Source: RZYP01 sp964386405 (GTDB taxonomy: Bacteria; Bacillota; Negativicutes; Acidaminococcales; Acidaminococcaceae). From it: a stretch of 6,371 bases of DNA. The first letter of the stretch is position 1; each line of letters starts with the position of its first letter. Shown one piece after another: positions 1-5,481 of this stretch. The stretch spans positions 1 through 6,371 of the forward strand of contig CAYLRW010000075.1 in NCBI GenBank assembly GCA_964386405.1, read 5' to 3'. The notes beneath the pieces are model-generated. The model searched no databases. It saw only the letters and a list, made by a program, of their open reading frames with translations, and was not told where the DNA came from. The position numbers were made by a program, and so were the translations under genes.

Positions 1-797
1 AATTGAGATATTATTCGTTACTTATAACCAAAGCTGGTTTGGTTATAATATTTATATGCATGATTATTGGTACCTTTGAAGCATATAATCCGATTGTTCG
101 TCATGAAGTAATAAATTCAAATAAAATAACAGCGCCGATAAGAATTGTTTTAGTAAGTGACCTGCATCTGGGAAACTTTTTGGGTAAAGAATACTGCGAA
201 AGAATGGTAGAACGCATTAATGCTGAAAACCCCGATGTTGTTTTAATTGCTGGAGATATTATCGACGATAGATATGGTATTGTTAAGAGACAAGGGAGCA
301 TTGAGCCTTTAGTTAACTTAAAAACAAAGTTTGGCGTTGCGTCCGTTTTGGGAAATCATGACTACTTTGACCGCAGAACTGATGAAGAAATTGATGATTT
401 AAAGCGTTTAGATATTTCTGTTTTGGTTAATGAAAGTAAAACTTTTGCTGAAATTCATGTAGTAGGTTTAAAGGATTTTAGTAAAGATCAAAGCACAGAA
501 AATTTGAAGACTTTTGCCATAGATCATCAAAACCAGTTTTTGATTTTGCTTGATCACCAACCTAGGCGTATTATTGAGGCGAGTGAGGAAGGTTATGACT
601 TATATCTTGCAGGGCATACACATGGTGGAGCATTTTTCCCTAATCAATTATTTACTTCTCTAGTGCATAAACTTGACTACGGGCGCAAAGAATTTTCTAA
701 TATGACGGCTATCGTTACATCTGGTTACGGCTTTTTTGGTATACCAGTAAGGTTAGGCGTTAATCCTGAATATGTCGTTATTGATTTAAAACCTTGA
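1..797 (+). CDS. Membrane-anchored calcineurin-like metallophosphoesterase (YkuE-like), 5' end cut by window edge
   Basis: This is a binuclear-metal phosphoesterase of the calcineurin-like fold; its substrate cannot be told from sequence. Counting from the first visible TTG codon (base 3), residues 11-24 are a hydrophobic membrane segment. The phosphoesterase core follows with all metal-binding motifs: D53-x-H55 (SDLHLG), GD at 84-85, GNHD at 117-120, LDHQP around H185, and GHTHGG at 204-209. The active site therefore looks intact. Related proteins often carry several N-terminal membrane helices before this point. No ribosome binding site can be seen because only two bases lie upstream, so the TTG is probably not the true start and the gene is best treated as 5'-partial. 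The stop is TGA at 795-797. YkuE-like proteins include enzymes acting on cell-envelope phosphoesters (Chlamydia LpxG is a relative), but assigning such a role here would be a guess. Confidence 0.88.
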   Translation, partial: LRYYSLLITKAGLVIIFICMIIGTFEAYNPIVRHEVINSNKITAPIRIVLVSDLHLGNFLGKEYCERMVERINAENPDVVLIAGDIIDDRYGIVKRQGSIEPLVNLKTKFGVASVLGNHDYFDRRTDEEIDDLKRLDISVLVNESKTFAEIHVVGLKDFSKDQSTENLKTFAIDHQNQFLILLDHQPRRIIEASEEGYDLYLAGHTHGGAFFPNQLFTSLVHKLDYGRKEFSNMTAIVTSGYGFFGIPVRLGVNPEYVVIDLKP

Positions 798-803
798 ATT
801 TAT

Positions 804-825
804 TATTACGAAAGTAATGTTTTTT
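804..825 (+). terminator. Possible weak intrinsic terminator after the phosphoesterase gene
   Basis: A short hairpin has arms ATTAC (805-809) and GTAAT (814-818) around a GAAA tetraloop, with one extra T-G wobble pair at the base. Six T residues follow directly (820-825). The shape and position, 7 bases after the stop codon, fit a rho-independent terminator. The stem holds only one G-C pair, so it may be weak or leaky. No convincing promoter is seen before the next gene, so read-through into the crotonase gene is plausible. Confidence 0.4.
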
Positions 826-845
826 AAGCTAAAGGAGGACATGGT

Positions 846-1625
846 ATGGGAGAACAAAGCGTAATATTTGAAAGAAAAGAGAAAATTGCCTGGATAATAC
901 TTAATCGGCCGCAAAGTTTGAATTCTATGAACGCTGATTTGGTTGACGAATTGCATGTAGCATTAGACAAAGCAGCGTGTGACAATGAAATTAAGGTTAT
1001 TATTCTAACTGGCAATGGTAAAGCTTTTTGTGCCGGTGGTGATTTACCGTATCTGGAAACCTTAAAGTCTGTAAGTGAAAAAAAGAGTTTTATAGAAAAA
1101 GTAGGATTATTGGCTAAAAAGATAACAATTATGCAAAAGCCGGTTATAGCCATGGTAAACGGAGTAGCTGCAGGCGCAGGCGCAAATATAATGCTGGCTT
1201 GTGATCTTATTTATGCTGTTGATAGTGCAAGGTTCGCTCAAAGTTTTGTGAAAGTTGGACTGGTGCCTGATTGTGGTGGCATGTATTTTTTACCAAAAGC
1301 TGTTGGACTGCATAAAGCAAAAGAACTTATGTTCACGGCAGACTTAATTGGCGCAAAAGATGCAGAAAAAATAGGCATGATTAACTACGTCCTGCCCGTT
1401 GAAGACCTTGTGCAAGCAACTGAGAATATGGCCAAAAGACTTGCAGAATCCGCACCGCTAGCGATTGCCTTAACAAAGGCAACGCTAAACAAGACAGACA
1501 TGGAGCTTGATGATGTTCTTCATGCAGAAGCTACGGCACAAACCCTTTGCCTTGGTACAGAGGACTGCGCGGAAGGAATTGCTGCATTTAAGGAAAAACG
1601 TGCCCCCAATTTCTCAGGGAAATAA
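846..1625 (+). CDS. Enoyl-CoA hydratase/isomerase family protein, PaaG-like
   Basis: A 259-aa crotonase-fold enzyme of typical family length, acting on acyl-CoA thioesters in the cytoplasm. The ATG at 846 sits 7 bases after a strong AAAGGAGG (831-838); the ATG at 841 is out of frame and soon stops. Visible motifs are the CoA/oxyanion-hole segment CAGGDL (62-67), VNGVAAGAGA (104-113) and GLVPDCGG (138-145). The C-terminus, AEGIAAFKEKRAPNFSGK (242-259), is the usual crotonase tail. The two catalytic glutamates of rat mitochondrial hydratase (E144, E164) align with N113 and F134, so ordinary hydratase chemistry is doubtful. An Asp (D142) in PDCGG matches the catalytic Asp of E. coli PaaG, an enoyl-CoA/epoxyphenylacetyl-CoA isomerase. 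An isomerase acting on 3-enoyl-CoA or similar substrates is my best inference. No other fatty-acid or aromatic degradation gene lies nearby, so the pathway is unknown. Confidence 0.9.
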   Translation: MGEQSVIFERKEKIAWIILNRPQSLNSMNADLVDELHVALDKAACDNEIKVIILTGNGKAFCAGGDLPYLETLKSVSEKKSFIEKVGLLAKKITIMQKPVIAMVNGVAAGAGANIMLACDLIYAVDSARFAQSFVKVGLVPDCGGMYFLPKAVGLHKAKELMFTADLIGAKDAEKIGMINYVLPVEDLVQATENMAKRLAESAPLAIALTKATLNKTDMELDDVLHAEATAQTLCLGTEDCAEGIAAFKEKRAPNFSGK

Positions 1626-1639
1626 GGAGTATTAGCTTG

Positions 1640-1678
1640 CCGGAGTCGCTTGTGCTAAGTGATTCCGGATTTCTTTTT
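1640..1678 (+). terminator. Intrinsic terminator after the crotonase gene
   Basis: Arms CCGGAGTCGCTT (1640-1651) and AAGTGATTCCGG (1657-1668) form a 12-bp stem, counting two G-U wobbles, around a 5-base loop (GTGCT). A T-rich tail (ATTTCTTTTT) follows. The hairpin starts 14 bases after the crotonase stop codon and lies just before the next promoter, so it separates the two transcription units. Confidence 0.8.
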
Positions 1679-1704
1679 GCTTTTCGTCTAAAATCTTGTA
1701 TAAT
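1677..1704 (+). promoter_or_regulatory. Probable sigma-A promoter of the M50 protease-trpS-scpAB operon
   Basis: A perfect -10 hexamer TATAAT (1699-1704) lies 16 bases after a poor -35 candidate TTGCTT (1677-1682), which overlaps the T-tract of the preceding terminator. Transcription would start near 1711, giving a leader of only about 27 bases. That is too short for a T-box or other riboswitch ahead of the operon. The -10 box is convincing and the -35 is uncertain. Confidence 0.6.
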
Positions 1705-1725
1705 AGAATAGTATTATCACAGATT

Positions 1726-1730
1726 GGAGG
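1726..1730 (+). promoter_or_regulatory. Ribosome binding site that fixes the M50 protease start
   Basis: GGAGG lies 7 bases before the ATG at 1738. The reading frame is open further upstream to a TTG at 1696, but that codon lies at the -10 box and before the expected transcription start. The ATG is therefore the preferred start. Confidence 0.8.
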
Positions 1731-1737
1731 TTGGACT

Positions 1738-2358
1738 ATGCTGGGTATGGACGTAGAATTACTATACAGAATTCCTGCACTTTTAATTGCTTTGACCGTA
1801 CATGAGTATGCCCATGCCTTGGTTGCTGATTCGATGGGTGATCCAACTCCAAAAGCCATGGGTAGACTTACTCTGAATCCATTGGCACATCTAGATATAT
1901 TGGGCCTTTTAATGTTGGTTGTTGTTGGTTTTGGCTGGGCTAAACCTGTTGGGATAAATCCTTCATATTTTCGCAATCAAAAGGAAGGTTTAATTAAAGT
2001 TTCTTTTGCCGGACCTGGTGCCAACTTTTTTCTTGCTTTTCTTGCGGCTTTTTTGATTGCAGCAATGGGCAAATTCGGTATTTTAACTGAAGGGGTGTAT
2101 ACATTTCTTCTTTGGACACAGCTTTATAATGTGTGGTTTGCATTTTTCAATTTAATACCCATACCGCCGTTGGATGGTTCAAAAATACTCATATCTTTAT
2201 TGCCGCCCAGGCAAGCATATGAATATTTAAGAATTGAGCCTTATAGCATGTATATTTTAATTGCGTTGCTGTTAACCGGCGCTGTAGGCATTATTTTGCG
2301 GCCTCTTGCTGCCGCTTTTCTTACTGCAGTATCATTTTTATTATCATTTATATTCTGA
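1738..2358 (+). CDS. Site-2 protease family (M50) intramembrane zinc metalloprotease
   Basis: A 206-aa very hydrophobic protein, expected to span the cytoplasmic membrane about five or six times and to cut substrate proteins within the membrane. The zinc-binding motif HEYAH is at 22-26 inside the first helix, with E23 as the expected catalytic base. The second family motif, N138-LIPIPPLDG ending at G147, supplies the third zinc ligand D146. GRLTLNP (42-48) and FAGPGAN (90-96) are further conserved blocks. No PDZ or CBS domain is present, so it belongs to the compact YwhC-like branch rather than RseP or classical SpoIVFB. The substrate is unknown. The gene is first in a four-gene operon, 26 bp before trpS; site-2 proteases beside trpS and scpAB recur in Firmicutes as I recall, which suggests shared housekeeping expression rather than a common pathway. 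Confidence 0.92.
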   Translation: MLGMDVELLYRIPALLIALTVHEYAHALVADSMGDPTPKAMGRLTLNPLAHLDILGLLMLVVVGFGWAKPVGINPSYFRNQKEGLIKVSFAGPGANFFLAFLAAFLIAAMGKFGILTEGVYTFLLWTQLYNVWFAFFNLIPIPPLDGSKILISLLPPRQAYEYLRIEPYSMYILIALLLTGAVGIILRPLAAAFLTAVSFLLSFIF

Positions 2359-2384
2359 CATGTTTCGTAAAAGGGGATGCAAGT

Positions 2385-3377
2385 ATGACAAAAGGTAGAA
2401 TATTTAGCGGAATGCAGCCATCAGGACGTTTCCATCTTGGAAACTATATGGGTGCTTTAGAAAATTGGGTTACATTACAAAATGAATATGAGTGTTTCTT
2501 TTCAATAGTAGATTTACATTCACTCACATCCTCTTTTGAAGATACTTCAAAATTACAGGATAATATAAACGAGATGGCGATTGACTGGTTAAGTGCAGGA
2601 CTTGATCCAGAAAAAAATGTTATTTTTATTCAATCGCATGTTAAGGAACATTCAGAGTTATTTTTGCTGTTGTCAATGATGACACCTCTTTCTTGGTTGG
2701 AACGTGTACCAACATATAAAGACAAACTGCAACAGTTAGGTTCTCAAGGAAAAGATATTAATACATATGGATTTTTGGGTTATCCAGTTTTGATGGCTGC
2801 CGATATTATGCTTTACAAGGCTACCTGTGTTCCTGTTGGTGAAGATCAGGCAGCACATCTTGAACTAACAAGAGAAATGGTAAGACGTTTTAATTATCTT
2901 TATAAAAAAGAAATTTTCCCGGAGCCACAGGCGGTATATTCAAAAGCAAAGATTTTGCCGGGTATCGACGGTAGAAAAATGAGTAAATCCTATGGCAATG
3001 CAATTGCTTTTGGTGCTGGTCCTGAGGAAATGAAAGAAAGAGTAAGGCTCATGGTTACTGATCCTCAACGTATCAAGAAAACTGATAAAGGTAATCCGGA
3101 TGTATGTACGGTTTTCACTTTTCATAAGGTATTCAACACAGAAAACAGTGAAGATATAGCCTGCAAATGCCGGTCGGCTGAAATAGGCTGCGTACAGTGT
3201 AAAAACTGTCTTGCTGAGAGAATGAATTCTTTATTAGCTGATATTCATATCAGACGTGAAGATTTGAAGAATAAACCGGCTTATGTGCGCGAAGTATTAG
3301 AATACGGTGCTGAAAGAGCTAAAAAAGTCGCTGCTGCAAATATGGAGGAAATACGCGCTGCAATGAACGTACTGTAA
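2385..3377 (+). CDS. trpS: Tryptophan--tRNA ligase (TrpRS)
   Basis: A 330-aa class Ic aminoacyl-tRNA synthetase that charges tRNA-Trp with tryptophan using ATP in the cytoplasm. The length matches bacterial TrpRS. It shows SGMQPSG (8-14), the HIGH-type motif HLGN (17-20), the conserved MAADIMLYK (137-145) whose D140 corresponds to the indole-recognition Asp, VGEDQ (151-155), and KMSKS (198-202). The C-terminal tRNA-binding region contains a cysteine cluster (C241, C260, C262, C269, C272, C275) not found in Bacillus-type TrpRS. The spacing C241-x20-C262-x6-C269-x2-C272 closely resembles the [4Fe-4S] site described for Thermotoga maritima TrpRS. The ATG at 2385 follows AAGGGG (2371-2376) by 8 bases. 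The 26-bp gap upstream has no room for a T-box, so expression probably follows the operon promoter. Confidence 0.97.
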   Translation: MTKGRIFSGMQPSGRFHLGNYMGALENWVTLQNEYECFFSIVDLHSLTSSFEDTSKLQDNINEMAIDWLSAGLDPEKNVIFIQSHVKEHSELFLLLSMMTPLSWLERVPTYKDKLQQLGSQGKDINTYGFLGYPVLMAADIMLYKATCVPVGEDQAAHLELTREMVRRFNYLYKKEIFPEPQAVYSKAKILPGIDGRKMSKSYGNAIAFGAGPEEMKERVRLMVTDPQRIKKTDKGNPDVCTVFTFHKVFNTENSEDIACKCRSAEIGCVQCKNCLAERMNSLLADIHIRREDLKNKPAYVREVLEYGAERAKKVAAANMEEIRAAMNVL

Positions 3378-3392
3378 GAGGCAGGGGAAAAT

Positions 3393-4115
3393 ATGCCCAA
3401 TTACAATATTAAAATTCAAGACTTTGAAGGTCCGCTCGACCTTCTGATGCATTTGATAGAGAAAGATAAAGTTGATATTTATGATATACCAATTGTAGAT
3501 ATTACTGAGCAATACATAGCGTATTTAAATGCTATGACGGAATTCGACATGGATGTGGCTAGTGACTTTTTAGTAATGGCTGCTACTCTTTTACAAATTA
3601 AGTCTCGCATGTTATTGCCAAAACCGCCTGTAGAGAGTGCTGAAGAACAGGAAGACCCAAGGCAAATGCTGGTTGATATGCTTGTTGAATACCGTAAAAT
3701 CAGATTGCAGGCTAAAGTGCTAACTGGTTACTTGGCAACTGCTCTTAGCTACCACCAACGTAAGCCAATGCAGTTTCCGGATATCAGAAAAAAGATTAAA
3801 CCTTTGTTGTTTGCAGATTTACTTGAATCATTAAGCGGACTGCTCACGATACAGGAGCAAACACCTGCATTAATTGAGCGTCAACGCTTTAATGTTCAGG
3901 ATAAAATGAATAGAATCATTGATTTATTAGAGCAAAATGATCATTCTCTTGAATTTTCAGCGCTTATTACAAGCGAAGTTTCTCGAAGTGAAATAATAGC
4001 TAGTTTTTTGGCAATTTTGGAATTAACAAGATTAAATCGTATTACCATACGCCAGGTACGACCATTTTCCACTATACTTGTCTTTCTTAGGGAGGATATG
4101 ACTGATGTTCTATGA
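3393..4115 (+). CDS. scpA: Segregation and condensation protein A (kleisin subunit)
   Basis: A 240-aa kleisin, close to the family's usual 240-260 aa. It bridges the two SMC heads and binds an ScpB dimer, forming the SMC-ScpAB condensin that loads on the chromosome and helps sister origins separate. The N-terminal SMC-neck-binding domain starts with FEGPLDLLMHLIEKDKVDIY (11-30) and includes DFLVMAATLLQIKSRMLLP (58-76). An acidic linker (81-89, SAEEQED) and a less conserved middle that binds ScpB follow. The C-terminal winged-helix domain is at about 195-235 (SRSEIIASFLAILELTRL, then RQVRPF), which binds the SMC cap. The ATG at 3393 is preceded by AGGGGA (3383-3388), 15 bases after trpS stops. 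Its last 11 bases overlap scpB, which suggests coupled translation and matched subunit levels. Confidence 0.97.
   Translation: MPNYNIKIQDFEGPLDLLMHLIEKDKVDIYDIPIVDITEQYIAYLNAMTEFDMDVASDFLVMAATLLQIKSRMLLPKPPVESAEEQEDPRQMLVDMLVEYRKIRLQAKVLTGYLATALSYHQRKPMQFPDIRKKIKPLLFADLLESLSGLLTIQEQTPALIERQRFNVQDKMNRIIDLLEQNDHSLEFSALITSEVSRSEIIASFLAILELTRLNRITIRQVRPFSTILVFLREDMTDVL
4089..4096 (+). promoter_or_regulatory. scpB ribosome binding site inside the scpA coding sequence
   Basis: AGGGAGGA, a strong Shine-Dalgarno sequence, lies within the last codons of scpA and 8 bases before the scpB ATG at 4105. It identifies that ATG as the start. Ribosomes finishing scpA would pass over it, which fits translational coupling. 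Confidence 0.75.
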
Positions 4116-4641
4116 TTACCTGCGAGCTCATGTTGAGGCTTTGTTGTTTGCGGCAGGAGAGCCATTATCTATAAAAAGGATTGCCGAAATATTGCAAACC
4201 GAGACAGAAACAGTAGAGCGATTAATCGCACTCTTGGAGGAAGATTATCAGAGCAAGAATAGGGGAATTTGTATAAGACGTGTTGCGGGTGGTTATCAGC
4301 TTGTTACAAAACCAGATTTTGACAATTTAATTCGTCAGCTTGTTTCACAGCAAGAACTGAAACTTTCTTCCGCAGCAATGGAGACATTGGCTATTATCGC
4401 TTTTAAACAACCTGTTACAAGGTCAGAAATTGAAGCAATTCGTGGAGTAAAAGTTGATGGAGTTGTTAACACGCTGTTAGATGTCGGCCTGATTTGTGAA
4501 GCTGGGCGCAAAGATTCAATCGGAAAACCAATTCTATATGGAACAACGGAACTGTTTTTGACTACTTTTGGTTTTTATTCTTTAGAAGACCTGCCACCTT
4601 TACCAGACGATTTACCTATCCTGCAGAGTTTGAAAGATTAA
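4105..4641 (+). CDS. scpB: Segregation and condensation protein B
   Basis: A 178-aa protein of normal ScpB length (about 170-200 aa), the non-SMC dimeric subunit that grips the middle of ScpA in the SMC-ScpAB complex on the nucleoid. Two winged-helix domains can be traced: one at about 5-80 (HVEALLFAAGEPLSIKRIAE, 9-28; GGYQLVTKP, 62-70) and one at about 85-155. The second carries the family signature METLAIIAFKQPVTRSEIE (92-110), then IRGVKVDG (112-119), GRKDSIGKPILYGTT (134-148) and FLTTFG (151-156). A proline- and acid-rich tail (162-170) ends the protein. It overlaps scpA by 11 bases and is the last gene of its operon, 11 bases before a strong terminator. No damage or missing motif is seen. 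Confidence 0.97.
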   Translation: MFYDYLRAHVEALLFAAGEPLSIKRIAEILQTETETVERLIALLEEDYQSKNRGICIRRVAGGYQLVTKPDFDNLIRQLVSQQELKLSSAAMETLAIIAFKQPVTRSEIEAIRGVKVDGVVNTLLDVGLICEAGRKDSIGKPILYGTTELFLTTFGFYSLEDLPPLPDDLPILQSLKD

Positions 4642-4652
4642 AAAATGCTTTT

Positions 4653-4683
4653 AAAACCGGACCGTATGCGCTCCGGTTTTTTT
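4653..4683 (+). terminator. Intrinsic terminator of the M50 protease-trpS-scpAB operon
   Basis: Arms AAAACCGGA (4653-4661) and TCCGGTTTT (4672-4680) pair perfectly over 9 bp. The 10-base loop can add two more G-C pairs, and a run of seven T residues (4677-4683) ends it. It begins 11 bases after the scpB stop and separates scpB from rluB. Confidence 0.88.
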
Positions 4684-4697
4684 GAGAACATCTGCAT

Positions 4698-4725
4698 TTG
4701 TAGATGGTGTATGGTAAAATATACT
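4698..4725 (+). promoter_or_regulatory. Probable promoter of rluB
   Basis: The 111-base gap between scpB and rluB holds a terminator, so rluB needs its own promoter. One reading is TTGTAG (4698-4703), a 16-base spacer, and TATACT (4720-4725). Another is an extended -10, TGGTAAAAT (4712-4720), with no clear -35. The two overlap and cannot be told apart by eye. A modest Shine-Dalgarno, GAGG (4740-4743), lies 9 bases before the ATG. Confidence 0.45.
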
Positions 4726-4752
4726 ATGATGTGAAAATTGAGGTATTAATAT

Positions 4753-5481
4753 ATGGAAGAACGTTTACAAAAAATACTCGCAGCTGCTGGCATTGCGTCT
4801 CGTCGCGAAGCTGAGAAAATTATTTTAGCAGGCAGGGTAAAAGTTAATGGCAAGTTAATAAAGGAGTTAGGGGCTAAATTTGGCCCAAAGGCTTTTATTA
4901 CTGTCGATGGTAATCCTATAAAGAATGAAAAAAAGGTCTATTATATTTTTTACAAGCCTAGGGGTGTTGTTACTACGATGGTAGATCCGCGAGGAAGACG
5001 TACTGTAGCGGATTTTTTGAGTAATTTAACGGAAAGGGTTTTCCCAGTAGGCCGTCTAGATTATAATACTGAAGGACTTTTGCTGCTGACTAACGACGGA
5101 GAATTAGCACAAAATCTAACCCATCCTAAAAATGAAATAAATAAGTCATATCGCGTAGCAGTAGTCGGAATAGTACCCCAGGAGAAGCTTGATTTACTTA
5201 GGCTGGGAGTGAGACTAGAGGATGGTTTAACTGCACCGGCAATAGTTGACTTAGTAGAATATGACCATGAGAAGAATTTATCCGTGTTTAATATTACTAT
5301 TCATGAAGGTAAGAATCGCCAAATACGCCGTATGTGTGATTATATCGGCTATCCTGTAAGACAATTGAAACGTTACAAAATTGCTAATCTCACTTTAACC
5401 AGTTTGAAAAAAGGTCAATACAGACAGTTGTTTGAAGAAGAATTGACAGCACTATTCAAGGCGGTTGGTTCGCATGAGTAA
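4753..5481 (+). CDS. rluB: 23S rRNA pseudouridine synthase, RluB/RsuA family
   Basis: A 242-aa RsuA/RluB-family enzyme that isomerises a specific uridine in rRNA to pseudouridine. In E. coli, RluB modifies U2605 of 23S rRNA near the peptidyl-transferase centre; the same site here is inferred. The N-terminal S4 RNA-binding domain is at about 1-48 (RLQKILAAAGIASRREAEKI, 4-23; GRVKVNG, 27-33). The catalytic domain has FYKPRGVVTT (66-75), the signature GRLDYNTEGLLLLTNDG (100-116) with catalytic D103, and the closing block EGKNRQIRRMC (185-195). The length is typical. The Bacillus homologue (YpuL) also lies downstream of scpAB, which supports RluB over RsuA or RluE/F. The final 8 bases overlap the next gene in an ATGAGTAA arrangement, so the two are probably cotranscribed and translationally coupled. 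Confidence 0.93.
   Translation: MEERLQKILAAAGIASRREAEKIILAGRVKVNGKLIKELGAKFGPKAFITVDGNPIKNEKKVYYIFYKPRGVVTTMVDPRGRRTVADFLSNLTERVFPVGRLDYNTEGLLLLTNDGELAQNLTHPKNEINKSYRVAVVGIVPQEKLDLLRLGVRLEDGLTAPAIVDLVEYDHEKNLSVFNITIHEGKNRQIRRMCDYIGYPVRQLKRYKIANLTLTSLKKGQYRQLFEEELTALFKAVGSHE

Noticed and set aside
824..1153. A 109-codon minus-strand frame opposite the crotonase gene
   Set aside because: It lies mainly within a well-supported + strand gene with clear family motifs, and its own translation shows no recognisable domain; it is a shadow frame.
1170..1185. A small direct repeat GCAGGC/GCAGGC in the crotonase gene
   Set aside because: It encodes the conserved glycine- and alanine-rich AAGAGA segment of the fold, so it reflects protein sequence rather than a DNA repeat element.
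1696..1737. An N-terminal extension of the M50 protease from a TTG at 1696
   Set aside because: The extension overlaps the TATAAT box and lies before the expected transcription start, while GGAGG sits at ideal distance from the ATG at 1738.
1632..1976. A minus-strand frame of 114 codons across the terminator, promoter and 5' part of the M50 protease gene
   Set aside because: It would be read through the complement of the terminator and has no recognisable domain; the + strand gene explains the open frame.
2359..2384. A T-box or trp attenuator ahead of trpS
   Set aside because: The gap is only 26 bases and holds just a ribosome binding site; there is no room for a leader structure, and the operon leader upstream is also very short.
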